Shown here one piece after another: positions 1-7,217 of a DNA stretch of 64,000 nt; the first letter of the stretch is position 1; the number at the start of each line of letters is the position of its first letter. The notes under the pieces are model-generated. The model was not told where the DNA came from. It did not search any database and saw only the letters and a list, made by a program, of their open reading frames with translations. The stretch is from Rhizobium metallidurans (lineage in GTDB: Bacteria > Pseudomonadota > Alphaproteobacteria > Rhizobiales > Rhizobiaceae): NCBI RefSeq assembly GCF_014196505.1, contig NZ_JACIDW010000012.1, positions 62,001 to 126,000 on the forward strand, read 5' to 3'. The position numbers were made by a program, and so were the translations under genes.

Positions 1-94
1 GCGACAGAACGCGCGTGCCGCCAAGCAAGGCTGCCACCTTCTGCAAGTCTCCACCGCGTCCTTCGGAACGGGCCACTTCCGCCGCAACAGCCAT
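1..94 (-). CDS. Xre/MbcA/ParS-type antitoxin (DUF2384), N-terminal part
   Basis: Only the first 31 codons are inside the window; the gene runs leftward off the edge. It starts at an ATG (minus strand, base 94) with an AGGAG ribosome site about 8 bases upstream. The N-terminus contains a DLQKVAALLGGTRVL segment typical of the helical N-terminal part of Xre/MbcA/ParS antitoxins, which pair with RES-domain toxins. If so, the RES toxin gene should follow just outside the window. The family call rests on a short segment and on recall of related rhizobial proteins, so it is probable but not secure. Confidence 0.5.
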   Translation of the reverse strand, partial: MAVAAEVARSEGRGGDLQKVAALLGGTRVLS

Positions 95-176
95 CTTGAC
101 ATCTCCTGCGTCATTTGACGCTCCATATATGACAGTTGACGTACCTCATTTCAATAGACGAGGTCGCGTCTCATAA

Positions 177-698
177 TTAGGTGGCCGGCACCCCCATGCG
201 TTCATCGGTGGGCCAGCCTCGAAACTTACAAAGTCTCAGGAGGGAGGAAAATGGTTTTAAACGAACCGCCTGCGGAAGCGAAGATGTTCCGCGCACGTCA
301 GCCAGGCAGTTTGCAGACCAGACTCGGCTATTGACCAGAGCGCCGATGATCTTCATCACCTGATAGAAATCGATATTGGTCTGCTCGTAGCCCCATGAGG
401 CATAGAGAACGTGGCCGACTTCGAAACCGTGGGGCTTCTTGCGCTCTTTGCGGCGTTCCTGTTTCCATTCGGCCCAGCGCCGCCGCCCCTCGAAATGCTC
501 CCTGATCTTGTGTTCGCGGGCCTCCGTGCTGGTAAAGCTGTGGTGCCAGTCGGGCTTTGCGGCCTTGCCGTGGAAGGCAATGGCGGCAGGTCTGCCCTTG
601 GCGCTGGTGTAGATGTAGACAAGGCCGTCACCCGCCTTGTCGGCGATCTTCACGGAGCCTTTCGGAATGTAGAAATCGCGTAATGGGGCGAAACGCAT
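177..698 (-). CDS. Conserved plasmid protein, C-terminus probably replaced at a junction
   Basis: A 173-residue reading frame starting MRFAPLRDFYIP. Its ATG shares one base with the stop of the upstream gene (TGATG), so the two are translationally coupled. The N-terminal 120 or so residues, rich in Lys, Arg and Trp (RRRWAEWKQERRKERKKP) and ending QTNIDFYQVMKIIGA, look like a conserved protein of rhizobial conjugative plasmids. No catalytic motif is visible and no function is known to me. The last 50 residues, after about base 338, do not look like a continuation of that family. On the other strand a short ORF with an excellent ribosome site breaks off at the same place, which suggests a recombination junction. 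A longer in-frame start at base 779 exists but would run into the upstream gene. Confidence 0.55.
   Translation of the reverse strand: MRFAPLRDFYIPKGSVKIADKAGDGLVYIYTSAKGRPAAIAFHGKAAKPDWHHSFTSTEAREHKIREHFEGRRRWAEWKQERRKERKKPHGFEVGHVLYASWGYEQTNIDFYQVMKIIGALVNSRVWSANCLADVRGTSSLPQAVRLKPFSSLLRLCKFRGWPTDERMGVPAT
251..334 (+). pseudogene. Possible 5' end of a truncated gene (27 codons)
   Basis: An ATG at 251 is preceded by GGAGGGAGGAAA, an almost ideal ribosome site, and opens a frame of 27 codons (MVLNEPPAEAKMFRARQPGS...) that stops at 334. The leftward gene on the opposite strand loses its family resemblance at the same position. The simplest reading is that a gene beginning here was cut by a recombination event near base 335. 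No family is recognised from so short a segment. Confidence 0.3.
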
Positions 699-904
699 CA
701 CTCGGCGTCCTCCCACTCGTCGGCATAGACGGCGGCCGAGCCGATCCCGGCGACCTGACGGGCGCATGTGCCGCCGCAAATGCCGTTCTCATAGGCCGGG
801 AAATACCGGTTATAGGCAGCATCAAAATCCGGCAGCTCACCGCTGAGCCGGGCCAGCTCGCCCGCGAAGCTGAAAAACCATTCCTCGAAAGTAGGTTCGC
901 ACAT
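698..904 (-). CDS. Small hypothetical plasmid protein (68 aa)
   Basis: The chosen start is the ATG at 904 (MCEPTFEEWFFSFAGELA), which has an AGGA ribosome site; the longer frame to 1108 is mostly low-complexity Pro/Arg/Ala and is not believable. The product is acidic, with four cysteines (one in MCEP, GICGGTCA) and ends EWEDAE. It overlaps the next gene by one base and the two probably form a single transcript. The family is not recognised. The Cys pair GICGGTC could bind a metal, but nothing else supports this. Confidence 0.6.
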   Translation of the reverse strand: MCEPTFEEWFFSFAGELARLSGELPDFDAAYNRYFPAYENGICGGTCARQVAGIGSAAVYADEWEDAE

Positions 905-1341
905 TCCCTTGTCCTTTCTTTCCTTGGACTGCGAAGCAGGACCTCGTCCTGCTTCCCGGGGCCGCGCGAGCGGTGGGATGGAGGGGGAAAATAGCCTTCG
1001 CGGAGAACCGGCTGCACGGAGCGACCGCCAGGCGGGCGCGGAGGAAGCTGGGCGGAAGGCTATTTTGGGGGCGAGAAGGGCAAGGCCCTCGGTTCCCCCA
1101 TCAGACAAACGAACTCGCGCAATCGCGCGTCATGTCCCGGCAACATGCCGGCAGCACGAAGGATTGTCACCGCTTGTCGGCGGAAACCCGAAACGGGGTT
1201 CCGTGGAGCCGCACCGCGGCGGAATAGAGCCTGGTCCGGAACGGGCGTGCCTACGTGTAGAAATTGCTGATGGAAATTCACTCAACCATTTGATTTTCGC
1301 AATTGAAGTACATACGTTCGGCGTTGGCTGAGGGGACGATA
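905..1341. repeat. Gene-free 437 bp with two perfect inverted repeats
   Basis: No convincing gene is present. A perfect 10-bp hairpin with a 3-base loop lies at 933-955 (GAAGCAGGAC/GTCCTGCTTC), just upstream of the leftward small gene starting at 904. A second perfect inverted repeat of 12 bp, AAAATAGCCTTC at 988-999 and GAAGGCTATTTT at 1055-1066, encloses 55 bases of GC-rich DNA. Neither is followed by a T-run, so they look more like regulatory or leader structures than intrinsic terminators. The rest appears to be leader for the rightward gene starting at 1342. Confidence 0.5.
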
Positions 1342-1920
1342 ATGACAGAAGACGAGATGCGCTCAATGGCGTGGAACAATGCGCTGCATTGCCACGGCAC
1401 ATATACGGTCTTCTCTCGAAGACTGAAGCGGCTGCGCTTTCTTACGAAGCTCCGTGATTTCTGGGGCTTTGCTATTCCAATTATTCTCGGCGCCATTGCC
1501 GGCTCAAACACGTTGTCGTTACCTGAGAACTACGTGCATCTACTCAAGATCGCGCTTGCTGCCGCCGCATTGGTTCAGATCCTGATCGCCTTGTGGGCCG
1601 TATTTAGCCGTTGGGATGACGGTCTTGCATATAGCGCGCGAGCTGTAAGGGACGCATATGAAATGCAACGCGCGTGGGAGGTTATCGGTCGGGGGCAGGT
1701 TGCGGATATCGGCGCGGAATTTGCAACGAGAGCGAAGCAGCAAGATGTGATCGACTCGCATGACATCGGACAGGAAATATCCTCCAAGGAAAAGAACCTG
1801 GGCATGCGAAGTGGATTGATCGAATACCAACGCCAATGCACGGGATGCAAAACAAGCCCGAACAGTCGCGGCCTGCCATTATTCCCCAAAACGAAATGCC
1901 CCGTCTGTGGGGGGAACTAG
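1342..1920 (+). CDS. SLATT-like two-helix membrane protein with C-terminal CxxC pairs
   Basis: A 192-residue protein. The start at 1342 (MTEDEMRSMAWNNALHC) is preferred to 1303 because GAGGGG lies about 9 bases upstream. An N-terminal soluble helix is followed by two hydrophobic segments at roughly residues 40-55 and 67-87, then a long helical cytoplasmic tail and a terminal zinc-ribbon-like motif (CTGC ... CPVC). This layout resembles the SLATT superfamily, proposed to be pore-forming effectors tied to nucleotide-signal or defence systems, and the mobilome CxxC variant annotated on many mobile elements. The next gene follows after nine bases, with its ribosome site beside this stop codon, so they are co-expressed. 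Function is inferred from architecture only. Confidence 0.6.
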   Translation: MTEDEMRSMAWNNALHCHGTYTVFSRRLKRLRFLTKLRDFWGFAIPIILGAIAGSNTLSLPENYVHLLKIALAAAALVQILIALWAVFSRWDDGLAYSARAVRDAYEMQRAWEVIGRGQVADIGAEFATRAKQQDVIDSHDIGQEISSKEKNLGMRSGLIEYQRQCTGCKTSPNSRGLPLFPKTKCPVCGGN

Positions 1921-1929
1921 GAGAGCATA

Positions 1930-2112
1930 ATGAACGAAGAGCTTCGGAAGGTCATCAAAGGGTATGCCAAACTCTCCCTGAAAGATCAGGAAGAATTCAG
2001 GAAACGCCTCAATGGGAGCATTGAAACGGGCAGAATTAACGAAAGCGTTGAGAAGTCCGAACAAATCACCATGGGACCACTCGGAAACGGTTGCCCATGC
2101 TGCGGGCGCTAG
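1930..2112 (+). CDS. 60-residue partner protein ending in CPCCGR
   Basis: It starts at an ATG nine bases after the SLATT-like stop, with AGGAGAG directly at the junction, so it is almost certainly translated with its neighbour. The product is a charged helix (LRKVIKGYAKLSLKDQEEFRKRLN) followed by a linker and a terminal CPCCGR cluster. No family is recognised. The three closely spaced cysteines at the C-terminus echo the cysteine pairs at the end of the upstream protein, which suggests shared metal or redox chemistry. A regulator or antidote of the membrane protein is possible but not shown. Confidence 0.6.
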   Translation: MNEELRKVIKGYAKLSLKDQEEFRKRLNGSIETGRINESVEKSEQITMGPLGNGCPCCGR

Positions 2113-2136
2113 ACCCTCTCCTCTGTCAGATGGCGG

Positions 2137-2679
2137 TTAGAGTGTCGCTGTGTGTACTTTGAGCATCTGAGCGACCTGACGTGGTGATTGCCCGTCATTG
2201 ATAAGCTTTCGCGCAACCGTGATCTGCTCCGCAGATAGGGCAGGGGGCCGACCAAACCGGACCCCCTTCGCCTTTGCTGCGGCTCGGCCGCTGCTGGTGC
2301 GATCATGGATCAAGGATCGCTCGAACTCCGCAATACCAGCGAAGATGGTCAGCACCATGCGGCCGGCCGGCGATGTGGTGTCTGCCCACGGCTCAGCCAA
2401 TGAGCGCAAGCCGGCCTCGGCCACATCCAGTTGCTCGGCAATGTCGAGAAGATTGCGCGTCGATCGCGCGAGGCGGTCTAGCCGGGTTACCGTAACAATG
2501 TCACCGGGGCAGAGTTGATCGAGCAAGGCAGCGAGTTGCGGTCGATCGCGCTTTGCTCCAGACACCTTTTCTTCAAAGATGCGCTTGCATCCTATCGCCT
2601 TCAGCGCCGTGCGCTGCTGGTCTAGTGTCTGGTCGTCGGTCGAGACGCGGGCATATCCGATGAGCAAAGCGGCTTCCAT
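2137..2679 (-). CDS. Serine recombinase, TnpR/resolvase family
   Basis: A 180-residue small serine recombinase. The N-terminus IGYARVSTDDQTLDQQ carries the catalytic Ser; VTRLDRLARS provides the conserved Arg pair, and AGIAEFERSLI matches the catalytic domain end and E helix of Tn3-type resolvases. A C-terminal helix-turn-helix begins GRPPALSAEQI. The protein stops at VHTATL where relatives usually continue with YRAL, so the recognition helix end is a few residues short. No tnpA transposase is present beside it. A candidate recombination site lies just upstream (2680-2811), and similar sequences recur at 4.7 and 6.7 kb. Confidence 0.85.
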   Translation of the reverse strand: MEAALLIGYARVSTDDQTLDQQRTALKAIGCKRIFEEKVSGAKRDRPQLAALLDQLCPGDIVTVTRLDRLARSTRNLLDIAEQLDVAEAGLRSLAEPWADTTSPAGRMVLTIFAGIAEFERSLIHDRTSSGRAAAKAKGVRFGRPPALSAEQITVARKLINDGQSPRQVAQMLKVHTATL

Positions 2680-2811
2680 TCGCTGTGGCGCTGCCTTGAA
2701 TCTACCGCGTGCAATTCGTCGCGAATATCCATATTTTGCAGCGGCGCAAAAATCGACTGCGAAACTCGAAGAGAAGTCGGGATTTCTGCGACATGGAGCG
2801 AGAGTAGAGAC
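2680..2811 (-). repeat. Resolvase-site-like region upstream of tnpR (copy 1)
   Basis: Read on the minus strand it contains TGTCGCAGAAATCCCGACTT followed about 35 bases later by GATTTTTGCGCCGCTGCAAAA. A res region normally sits directly upstream of tnpR, as here. Two further copies of the same two-part pattern are found near 4628-4765 and 6690-6775. The sub-site structure is inferred by eye; a footprint or alignment is needed to define it. Confidence 0.45.
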
Positions 2812-3792
2812 TTGAACGATATTCGGGAAACACTTGAAGCACAGCAGGTCAAAATCTATTTCGGTGCGGTCGTTGTGGCCGCTCTCATTGCATGGCTTGT
2901 TCCGGGCACGACCGCGCTAGAGAGCGCCGTGAATTCGGCGCTTGCATTGATGCTATTCGTCACCTTCCTACAGGTACCCCTTGCCGATCTTGGACGGGCC
3001 TTCGCCCGCGTCCGGTTCCTTGCGGCCCTGCTCGTTACAAATTTCATGGTGGTGCCGATCCTCGTTGCCGTCTTCGTTCAGCTCCTGCCGACCGACCCGA
3101 TGTTGCGCCTTGGCGTCCTGTTCGTCTTGCTGACGCCCTGCATCGACTACGTTGTGACGTTCTCGCATCTGGGCCGCGCCGATTCGCGGTTGTTGCTGGC
3201 GTCAACGCCGGCGCTGCTCATCCTGCAAATGGTGCTGTTGCCGGTTTATCTCGGGTTCTTTCTCGGGGCCGATGCGGCGGCCCTCGTGCAAATGGGGCCG
3301 TTCGTTCATGCCTTTGTCTGGCTGATCGCGGTGCCCCTCGTGCTGGCCGCGCTCGTGCAGATTTGGGCGAACCGCAGCCGGGCGGGTGAACGCGTTGCAA
3401 CGGTTCTCGGCGTCTTGCCCGTTCCAGCTACCGCGCTGGTGCTGTTCGTCGTCATTGCCGCCGTGGTGCCGCAGCTCGGGCCGGCGATCGACGGGGCGTT
3501 GCGCGTGGTGCCGATCTACGTTGCCTTTGCGCTCCTAGCGCCCTTGATCGGCTGGGGCGTCGGTCGGCTGTTCCGCCTTGAGGCAGCGGCCGGCCGCGCG
3601 ATCGCGTTCAGCGCCGCCACCAGAAATTCGCTCGTGGTGTTGCCCCTTGCTTTCGCCGTGCCGGGTGCGGTGCCGGTCCTGCCGGCAATCATCGTCACGC
3701 AAACACTGGTCGAGCTGATAAGCGAACTGATCTACATGCGGCTGATTCCGCGCCTTGGCGCGGGCGAGCCGCTTGTGTCGCGCAAGTCCTAA
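2812..3792 (+). CDS. ACR3-like arsenite efflux / bile-acid:sodium symporter family transporter
   Basis: A 326-residue polytopic membrane protein with about ten hydrophobic segments. The segment LLTPCIDYVVTFSHLGRAD matches the ACR3-family signature around the conserved membrane cysteine (typically APCTDWVIYFT-like), used for arsenite extrusion. The start codon is a TTG at 2814 or nearby (listed at 2812) with only a weak GAGAG site, so the exact N-terminus is uncertain. There is no arsR or arsC beside it; the gene appears to be carried alone as cargo between two resolvase-site-like sequences, with the metalloprotease gene next in line. A transporter for another anion or organic acid is possible. 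Confidence 0.75.
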   Translation: MNDIRETLEAQQVKIYFGAVVVAALIAWLVPGTTALESAVNSALALMLFVTFLQVPLADLGRAFARVRFLAALLVTNFMVVPILVAVFVQLLPTDPMLRLGVLFVLLTPCIDYVVTFSHLGRADSRLLLASTPALLILQMVLLPVYLGFFLGADAAALVQMGPFVHAFVWLIAVPLVLAALVQIWANRSRAGERVATVLGVLPVPATALVLFVVIAAVVPQLGPAIDGALRVVPIYVAFALLAPLIGWGVGRLFRLEAAAGRAIAFSAATRNSLVVLPLAFAVPGAVPVLPAIIVTQTLVELISELIYMRLIPRLGAGEPLVSRKS

Positions 3793-3819
3793 CTTTCGTG
3801 CCGCTTTGACGGGTTGAAC

Positions 3820-3847
3820 TGATCATGGCATGGTAAGCTCATGATCA
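3820..3847. terminator. Inverted repeat after the ACR3-like gene
   Basis: TGATCATG at 3820-3827 and CATGATCA at 3840-3847 form a perfect 8-bp stem with a 12-base loop, 28 bases after the stop codon. There is no T-run, so it may be a weak terminator, an RNA 3' end structure, or an operator for the gene starting at 3950. Confidence 0.4.
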
Positions 3848-3949
3848 GCTTCGTCACCATCGCATAATCGTCTCCGCAAGGGTCTTCGACACCTTCGGAA
3901 CCAGAATGCCGTCTGTTAAGAGGCGGGCACCATATTCGATTGGACGATT

Positions 3950-4627
3950 ATGAAGCTCAACATCCATTTTCTTGAAGCCGAGGGATCGCTTGCTCCTTGG
4001 CACGCTGTGATGAAAACACAAGCCGACGCCGTTGCCGATCGCATCGACAAGATCGTGCCTCCCGAATTTCGGCGACACGCGATCGATGTCGTTGTCCATT
4101 ATCTACCGGATGAGACTATTCCCGAACTTGGCTTTGGCGGCTCCTGCTTCAGGCGCGGGCTCGTGACGATAAACCTCGATCCGGGAGCGCCCGGATTCGA
4201 GGACCGTCTGGCTCAAGGCGTTTTCGGCCGCACGCTCGCTCATGAGCTTCATCATGCAATGCGATGGGATGCCTGTGGGTATGGGTTCTCATTGGGAGAG
4301 GCCTTGGTGTCGGAGGGACTGGCCGACATATTTTCTGAGACGGTCACCGGCGTTTCCGCTCCGCCTTGGGCGAGCGCATCGATCAATGGGAGTTGGCCGG
4401 CCCTTCTCAATCAGGCGGAACATAACCAGGACTACGATCATGCAGCCTGGTTCTACGGCACTGGCGAATTGCCCCGATGGGCTGGCTACACCATCGGCTA
4501 TCGCTTGGTCCGTCTCTACGGCCAAGCTAACCCGGAGGCAGCTGCAACTGGCATGGTCGATACCTCGCCGTTTGCAGTTCTAGCATTTTGGGCTGCGCTC
4601 AAGGCGAAGGTTTTAGCGGCGAAGTAG
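3950..4627 (+). CDS. Putative zinc metalloprotease, DUF2268 family
   Basis: A 225-residue soluble protein. LAHELHHAMRW at about residue 97 is an HExxH zinc-protease motif, and GEALVSEGLADIFSE about 20 residues later supplies the downstream glutamate and the ExxxD pattern of the DUF2268 (predicted Zn-dependent protease) family. No signal peptide is visible, so a cytoplasmic site is likely. The substrate is unknown. It lies downstream of the ACR3-like transporter with 157 bases between, and before a resolvase-site-like repeat, so it appears to be part of the same cargo block. Confidence 0.75.
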   Translation: MKLNIHFLEAEGSLAPWHAVMKTQADAVADRIDKIVPPEFRRHAIDVVVHYLPDETIPELGFGGSCFRRGLVTINLDPGAPGFEDRLAQGVFGRTLAHELHHAMRWDACGYGFSLGEALVSEGLADIFSETVTGVSAPPWASASINGSWPALLNQAEHNQDYDHAAWFYGTGELPRWAGYTIGYRLVRLYGQANPEAAATGMVDTSPFAVLAFWAALKAKVLAAK

Positions 4628-4753
4628 ACGTGCCGCGTCTGTCGCAAAACTCTGTCGCGAAATATTGAGTTTTGCCTCTGATTTTTGCGATGGAAATTCT
4701 CCAGAATTTTCAGCGCTGGCCGACCTCTCGCAAATGTCAGGAATTCCGCGACA
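4628..4753 (-). repeat. Resolvase-site-like region (copy 2)
   Basis: On the minus strand the segment contains TGTCGCGGAATTCCTGACA, a 19-bp near-dyad centred on GGAATTCC, followed by TTTGCGA and further on a second TGTCGCGAAAT-type half. It shares the TGTCGC(A/G)GAA(A/T)TCC core with copies 1 and 3. The core begins just inside the following Nudix 3' end (about 4743-4765). It separates the arsenic/protease block from the MFS/Nudix block. Confidence 0.4.
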
Positions 4754-5157
4754 TCAGGGATAAACGCCATATCGGCTAAGGTATTGCAGTAAGTCGGGCG
4801 TCAACGAAAGCGCGGGAAGCTCATCGCTGCTAAACCAGCCGATGGCGGCCGCATCGTCGCCGGCTATTGCGTCGCCGCTGATCTTCTCCGCCAGAAATCG
4901 TGAATCTCGTAGACCCCACCTTTGCCGTCCGGCACATCGAGCTGCCCGAGTTCCCGAACGATCGCGATCGTCAGGCCGGTTTCCTCGAAAACCTCCCGAA
5001 CGGCGGCCTGTTCCAAGGTTTCGCCGGGATCGACGCGGCCACCCGGTAGCGTCCAGCACCCCATGTCTGGCGGGTTGGCACGCTGGACCAGCAGGATGCG
5101 GCTACTTTCATCGCGAATGACGGCGCTGGCCGCAAGGATAGGATTCAATCGAGGCAT
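4754..5157 (-). pseudogene. Nudix hydrolase with a single-base frameshift
   Basis: The ATG at 5157 (MPRLNPILAASAVI) has an AGGAGG site that overlaps the stop of the MFS gene, so the two are one operon. A perfect Nudix box is visible: G-x5-E-x7-REVFEETGL, within GGRVDPGETLEQ. The frame breaks at 4895-4897, where GATTTCTGG should read with one more T to continue FLAEKISGDAIAGDD; the second frame then runs to WFSSDELPALSLTPDLLQ and ends at 4754. A one-base deletion in a T-run inactivates the gene as read, unless it is a sequence error. Nudix proteins of this size hydrolyse nucleoside diphosphate derivatives. Sharing a TPP riboswitch hints at thiamine-intermediate or nucleotide clean-up work. Confidence 0.8.
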
Positions 5158-5161
5158 ATAT

Positions 5162-6394
5162 TCATCCTCCTTCGACTTGGCTGGCGGCGGGCGCGGAAGT
5201 TGCCGGCGCTCGTGCGAGGTCGCGCTTCTCGGCCACAGCCGCGAGCGAGGCCGCCAGCAGTCCGGTCGCCGTGGAAAGAAGAACGATAGTAAATAGGCCA
5301 TAGGTCGCATTGTTTTGCGTCAGCACCGCCCCGGTGATGGAAGAAAGGACAGCGCCGCCACCGACCGTCATGGCTCCGGCCAGCCCGGCGGCGCTTCCGG
5401 CCAAGTCCGGTCGCACGGAGAGCATTCCGGCATTGGCGCTTGGCATGGTCAGGCCGTTTCCCACTCCGATCAGGATGAAGGGTCCGAACAGGGTGAGCGC
5501 ACTCCCGAAGCCGATCAGAAACAGGGTCAGGCCGAAGATAGGGCAAGCGCACGCCACGATGCGTCCCACGATCATCATGTTTGTCAGCGGCACGCGGCCG
5601 GCATATCGCCCGGACAGGAAACTTCCGAAGATATATCCGAGGGTCGTAACGCCCATGAAGAAGCCAAGCACTCCCGGCTCCAGATCGAATGCCGATGTCG
5701 CGGCAAGCGGTGCGCCGGCGAGGAATGCGTAGAATGCGCCGACAGAAAACGACATGCACAGTCCATAGGCCCAGAAGCGCGGCATGCGAAACAACGCCGG
5801 ATAGGCCCTGAACTGTTGTGCAATGCTGCCGGCGCGCGCTTTGTTGGTTTCGCCCAGGTCGAACCAGCAAAGGGTGAACATCGCGGCTCCCGCTAGAGCA
5901 AGGCACCAGAAGATTGTCCGCCAGCCAAGAGCCTGATCCACCGAACCGCCGAACGCCGGAGCGAGCATCGGGGCAATCGCCCAGATCATCGCCGTATAGC
6001 CGATCCGGCTGGCCGTCCGCTCCCTGCCGACCGTATCCCTGATAACCGCCATCGCCACCGGGTAACAGGACGTGATAGTGGCCTGAAGCATACGAGCCAC
6101 GAGAAATGTCCAAATATCGGATGCGAGTGCGCAGCCAATTGAGCCGGCCGTGAACAAGGCCAGGTTCGCCAGGATGATCGGCCGCCGCCCGAACCGATCC
6201 GACAGCGGCCCCATGATCATCTCCACCGCGACGGCAACGATCGCGTAGCCTGCCAGCGACAAGCTCACGACAGCGTAGGAGGTATGAAAGTCCTGCGCGA
6301 TATTTGCCAGCGATGGCACGAACACGTTAAGCGGGACCACCGAAAGAGCGCATAGGAGCGTGATGGTCGAGAATCTGGGTGCAGGGCGCATCAT
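5162..6394 (-). CDS. MFS transporter, Bcr/CflA-like, under TPP riboswitch control
   Basis: A 410-residue, 12-helix major facilitator protein. Motif A appears as GPLSDRFGRRPI after helix 2, with the DHA1-type layout of Bcr/CflA drug exporters. The start at 6394 has GGAGGG about 10 bases upstream. The 5' leader carries a TPP riboswitch (6536-6632), so expression should fall when thiamine pyrophosphate is abundant. That is the pattern of thiamine or precursor (HMP, thiazole) uptake carriers rather than of drug pumps. Its substrate is therefore inferred to be a thiamine-related compound; direction of transport cannot be read from the sequence. It is followed at once by the Nudix gene. Confidence 0.8.
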   Translation of the reverse strand: MMRPAPRFSTITLLCALSVVPLNVFVPSLANIAQDFHTSYAVVSLSLAGYAIVAVAVEMIMGPLSDRFGRRPIILANLALFTAGSIGCALASDIWTFLVARMLQATITSCYPVAMAVIRDTVGRERTASRIGYTAMIWAIAPMLAPAFGGSVDQALGWRTIFWCLALAGAAMFTLCWFDLGETNKARAGSIAQQFRAYPALFRMPRFWAYGLCMSFSVGAFYAFLAGAPLAATSAFDLEPGVLGFFMGVTTLGYIFGSFLSGRYAGRVPLTNMMIVGRIVACACPIFGLTLFLIGFGSALTLFGPFILIGVGNGLTMPSANAGMLSVRPDLAGSAAGLAGAMTVGGGAVLSSITGAVLTQNNATYGLFTIVLLSTATGLLAASLAAVAEKRDLARAPATSAPAASQVEGG

Positions 6395-6457
6395 GTCTCA
6401 GCCCTCCGCGAGCGCATTGTCGCTAGCGACGGGCTTGCTCGAAAGCCATCGGCAAAG

Positions 6458-6514
6458 CCCCAAGATTTGGGGATTGGGTTTTTCAGTGTCATTGCGGCCT
6501 CACTCAAGAGGCCG
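6458..6514 (-). promoter_or_regulatory. Possible riboswitch expression platform hairpins
   Basis: Between the TPP aptamer and the MFS start, the minus strand can form two stems: CGGCCTC/GAGGCCG (6495-6501 with 6508-6514, 6-base loop) and CCCCAA/TTGGGG (6458-6463 with 6467-6472). The second is followed by CTTTGCC, a poor T-run, so transcription termination is not certain and control of translation is equally possible. Confidence 0.4.
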
Positions 6515-6535
6515 GCAAAGGAGAGGCGTTCAGAC

Positions 6536-6632
6536 CCGTCCCTTCGCCGGCATGATCCGGATCAGGTTCAAAGGGTCACTGCGCTGCGTCTGCCAGCAGT
6601 ATCTCAGCCCCTTGGCGGGGCACCCCTCGGCA
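6536..6632 (-). ncRNA. TPP riboswitch (THI element)
   Basis: Read on the minus strand the sequence contains the hallmark TPP aptamer blocks in order: GAGGGGTGCCC, GGGGCTGAGA, ACCCTTTGAACCTGATC, CGGATCATGCCGGCGAAGGGA. The CTGAGA and ACCTGAT...GCGAAGGGA elements form the pyrimidine- and pyrophosphate-binding pockets in this class. It lies about 140 bases upstream of the MFS gene start on the same strand, leaving room for an expression platform. Confidence 0.95.
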
Positions 6633-6650
6633 TCAGCAAAGATAGCTTAA

Positions 6651-6800
6651 GAGCAGAAGGCAAGCACGCTCTATTTTTGGAGGTTGCAAACATCTTCCCG
6701 CTTTTTGCCCGATACGCTATCCCGACTTTTGCATCGCTGCAAAATCAGGATTTCCGCGACAAAGATAGGTGCGGAACTTATCCTTAAAGCTGGAGCAGGC
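6651..6800 (-). repeat. Resolvase-site-like region (copy 3)
   Basis: On the minus strand TGTCGCGGAAATCCTGATTT is followed directly by TGCAGCGATGCAAAAGTCGG. This repeats the core of copies 1 and 2 (TGTCGC, GAAATCC) and the GATTTT(T)GC...GCAAAA element of copy 1. It marks the outer border of the MFS/Nudix/riboswitch block. No gene is seen between 6633 and 6983. Confidence 0.4.
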
Positions 6801-6983
6801 TGCTTGCCGCCCTGCTGCCGCTTCGCCGGCTCGCTCTGGTGAAGATAGACAGTCATGCGCGACGAGCTTGCGACGTCAGGAAACCCGACGAGCGCCGAGA
6901 TTCTCGGCAACGCGCAAAGCCTCATTCGCACGATGCGGAGTGTCTCCCGGGAGCGGCTGATCTCAGGCACGCTGCATTAGGCG

Positions 6984-7217
6984 TCAGATCCTGTACTTTC
7001 GCCAGGCTTTGTAGGGCTGCAGCAACTGACCGGGAAACCGGCGCTCGATGACACTTTCGGTGAGAACGATTTTCGCGAAAGTGTCGCAATTTTTATCGAA
7101 GGACGTTCGCTCGCTGGTGCTTTCCAGCCCGTCCCTTGTCTCGAACAGTTCGACGTCGCTCATCGCCTCAAGACGCGCTGCAAACTCCTGCTCGGATGCG
7201 CTCAGTCTGGTCGACAT
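6984..7217 (-). CDS. Hypothetical protein (77 aa)
   Basis: The ATG at 7217 follows an excellent AGGAGG ribosome site. The product (MSTRLSASEQEFAARLEAMSDVELFETRD...) is a helical, charged, soluble protein ending in basic residues (YKAWRKYRI). No family or motif is recognised. Codon usage and the strong ribosome site argue that it is real. It sits between a resolvase-site-like repeat and the toxin-antitoxin pair. Confidence 0.55.
   Translation of the reverse strand: MSTRLSASEQEFAARLEAMSDVELFETRDGLESTSERTSFDKNCDTFAKIVLTESVIERRFPGQLLQPYKAWRKYRI

Noticed and set aside
2680..6800. Tn3-family terminal inverted repeats
   Set aside because: No tnpA is present and none of the copies starts with GGGG at a clear boundary; resolvase sites fit the tnpR position better, though the alternative is not excluded.
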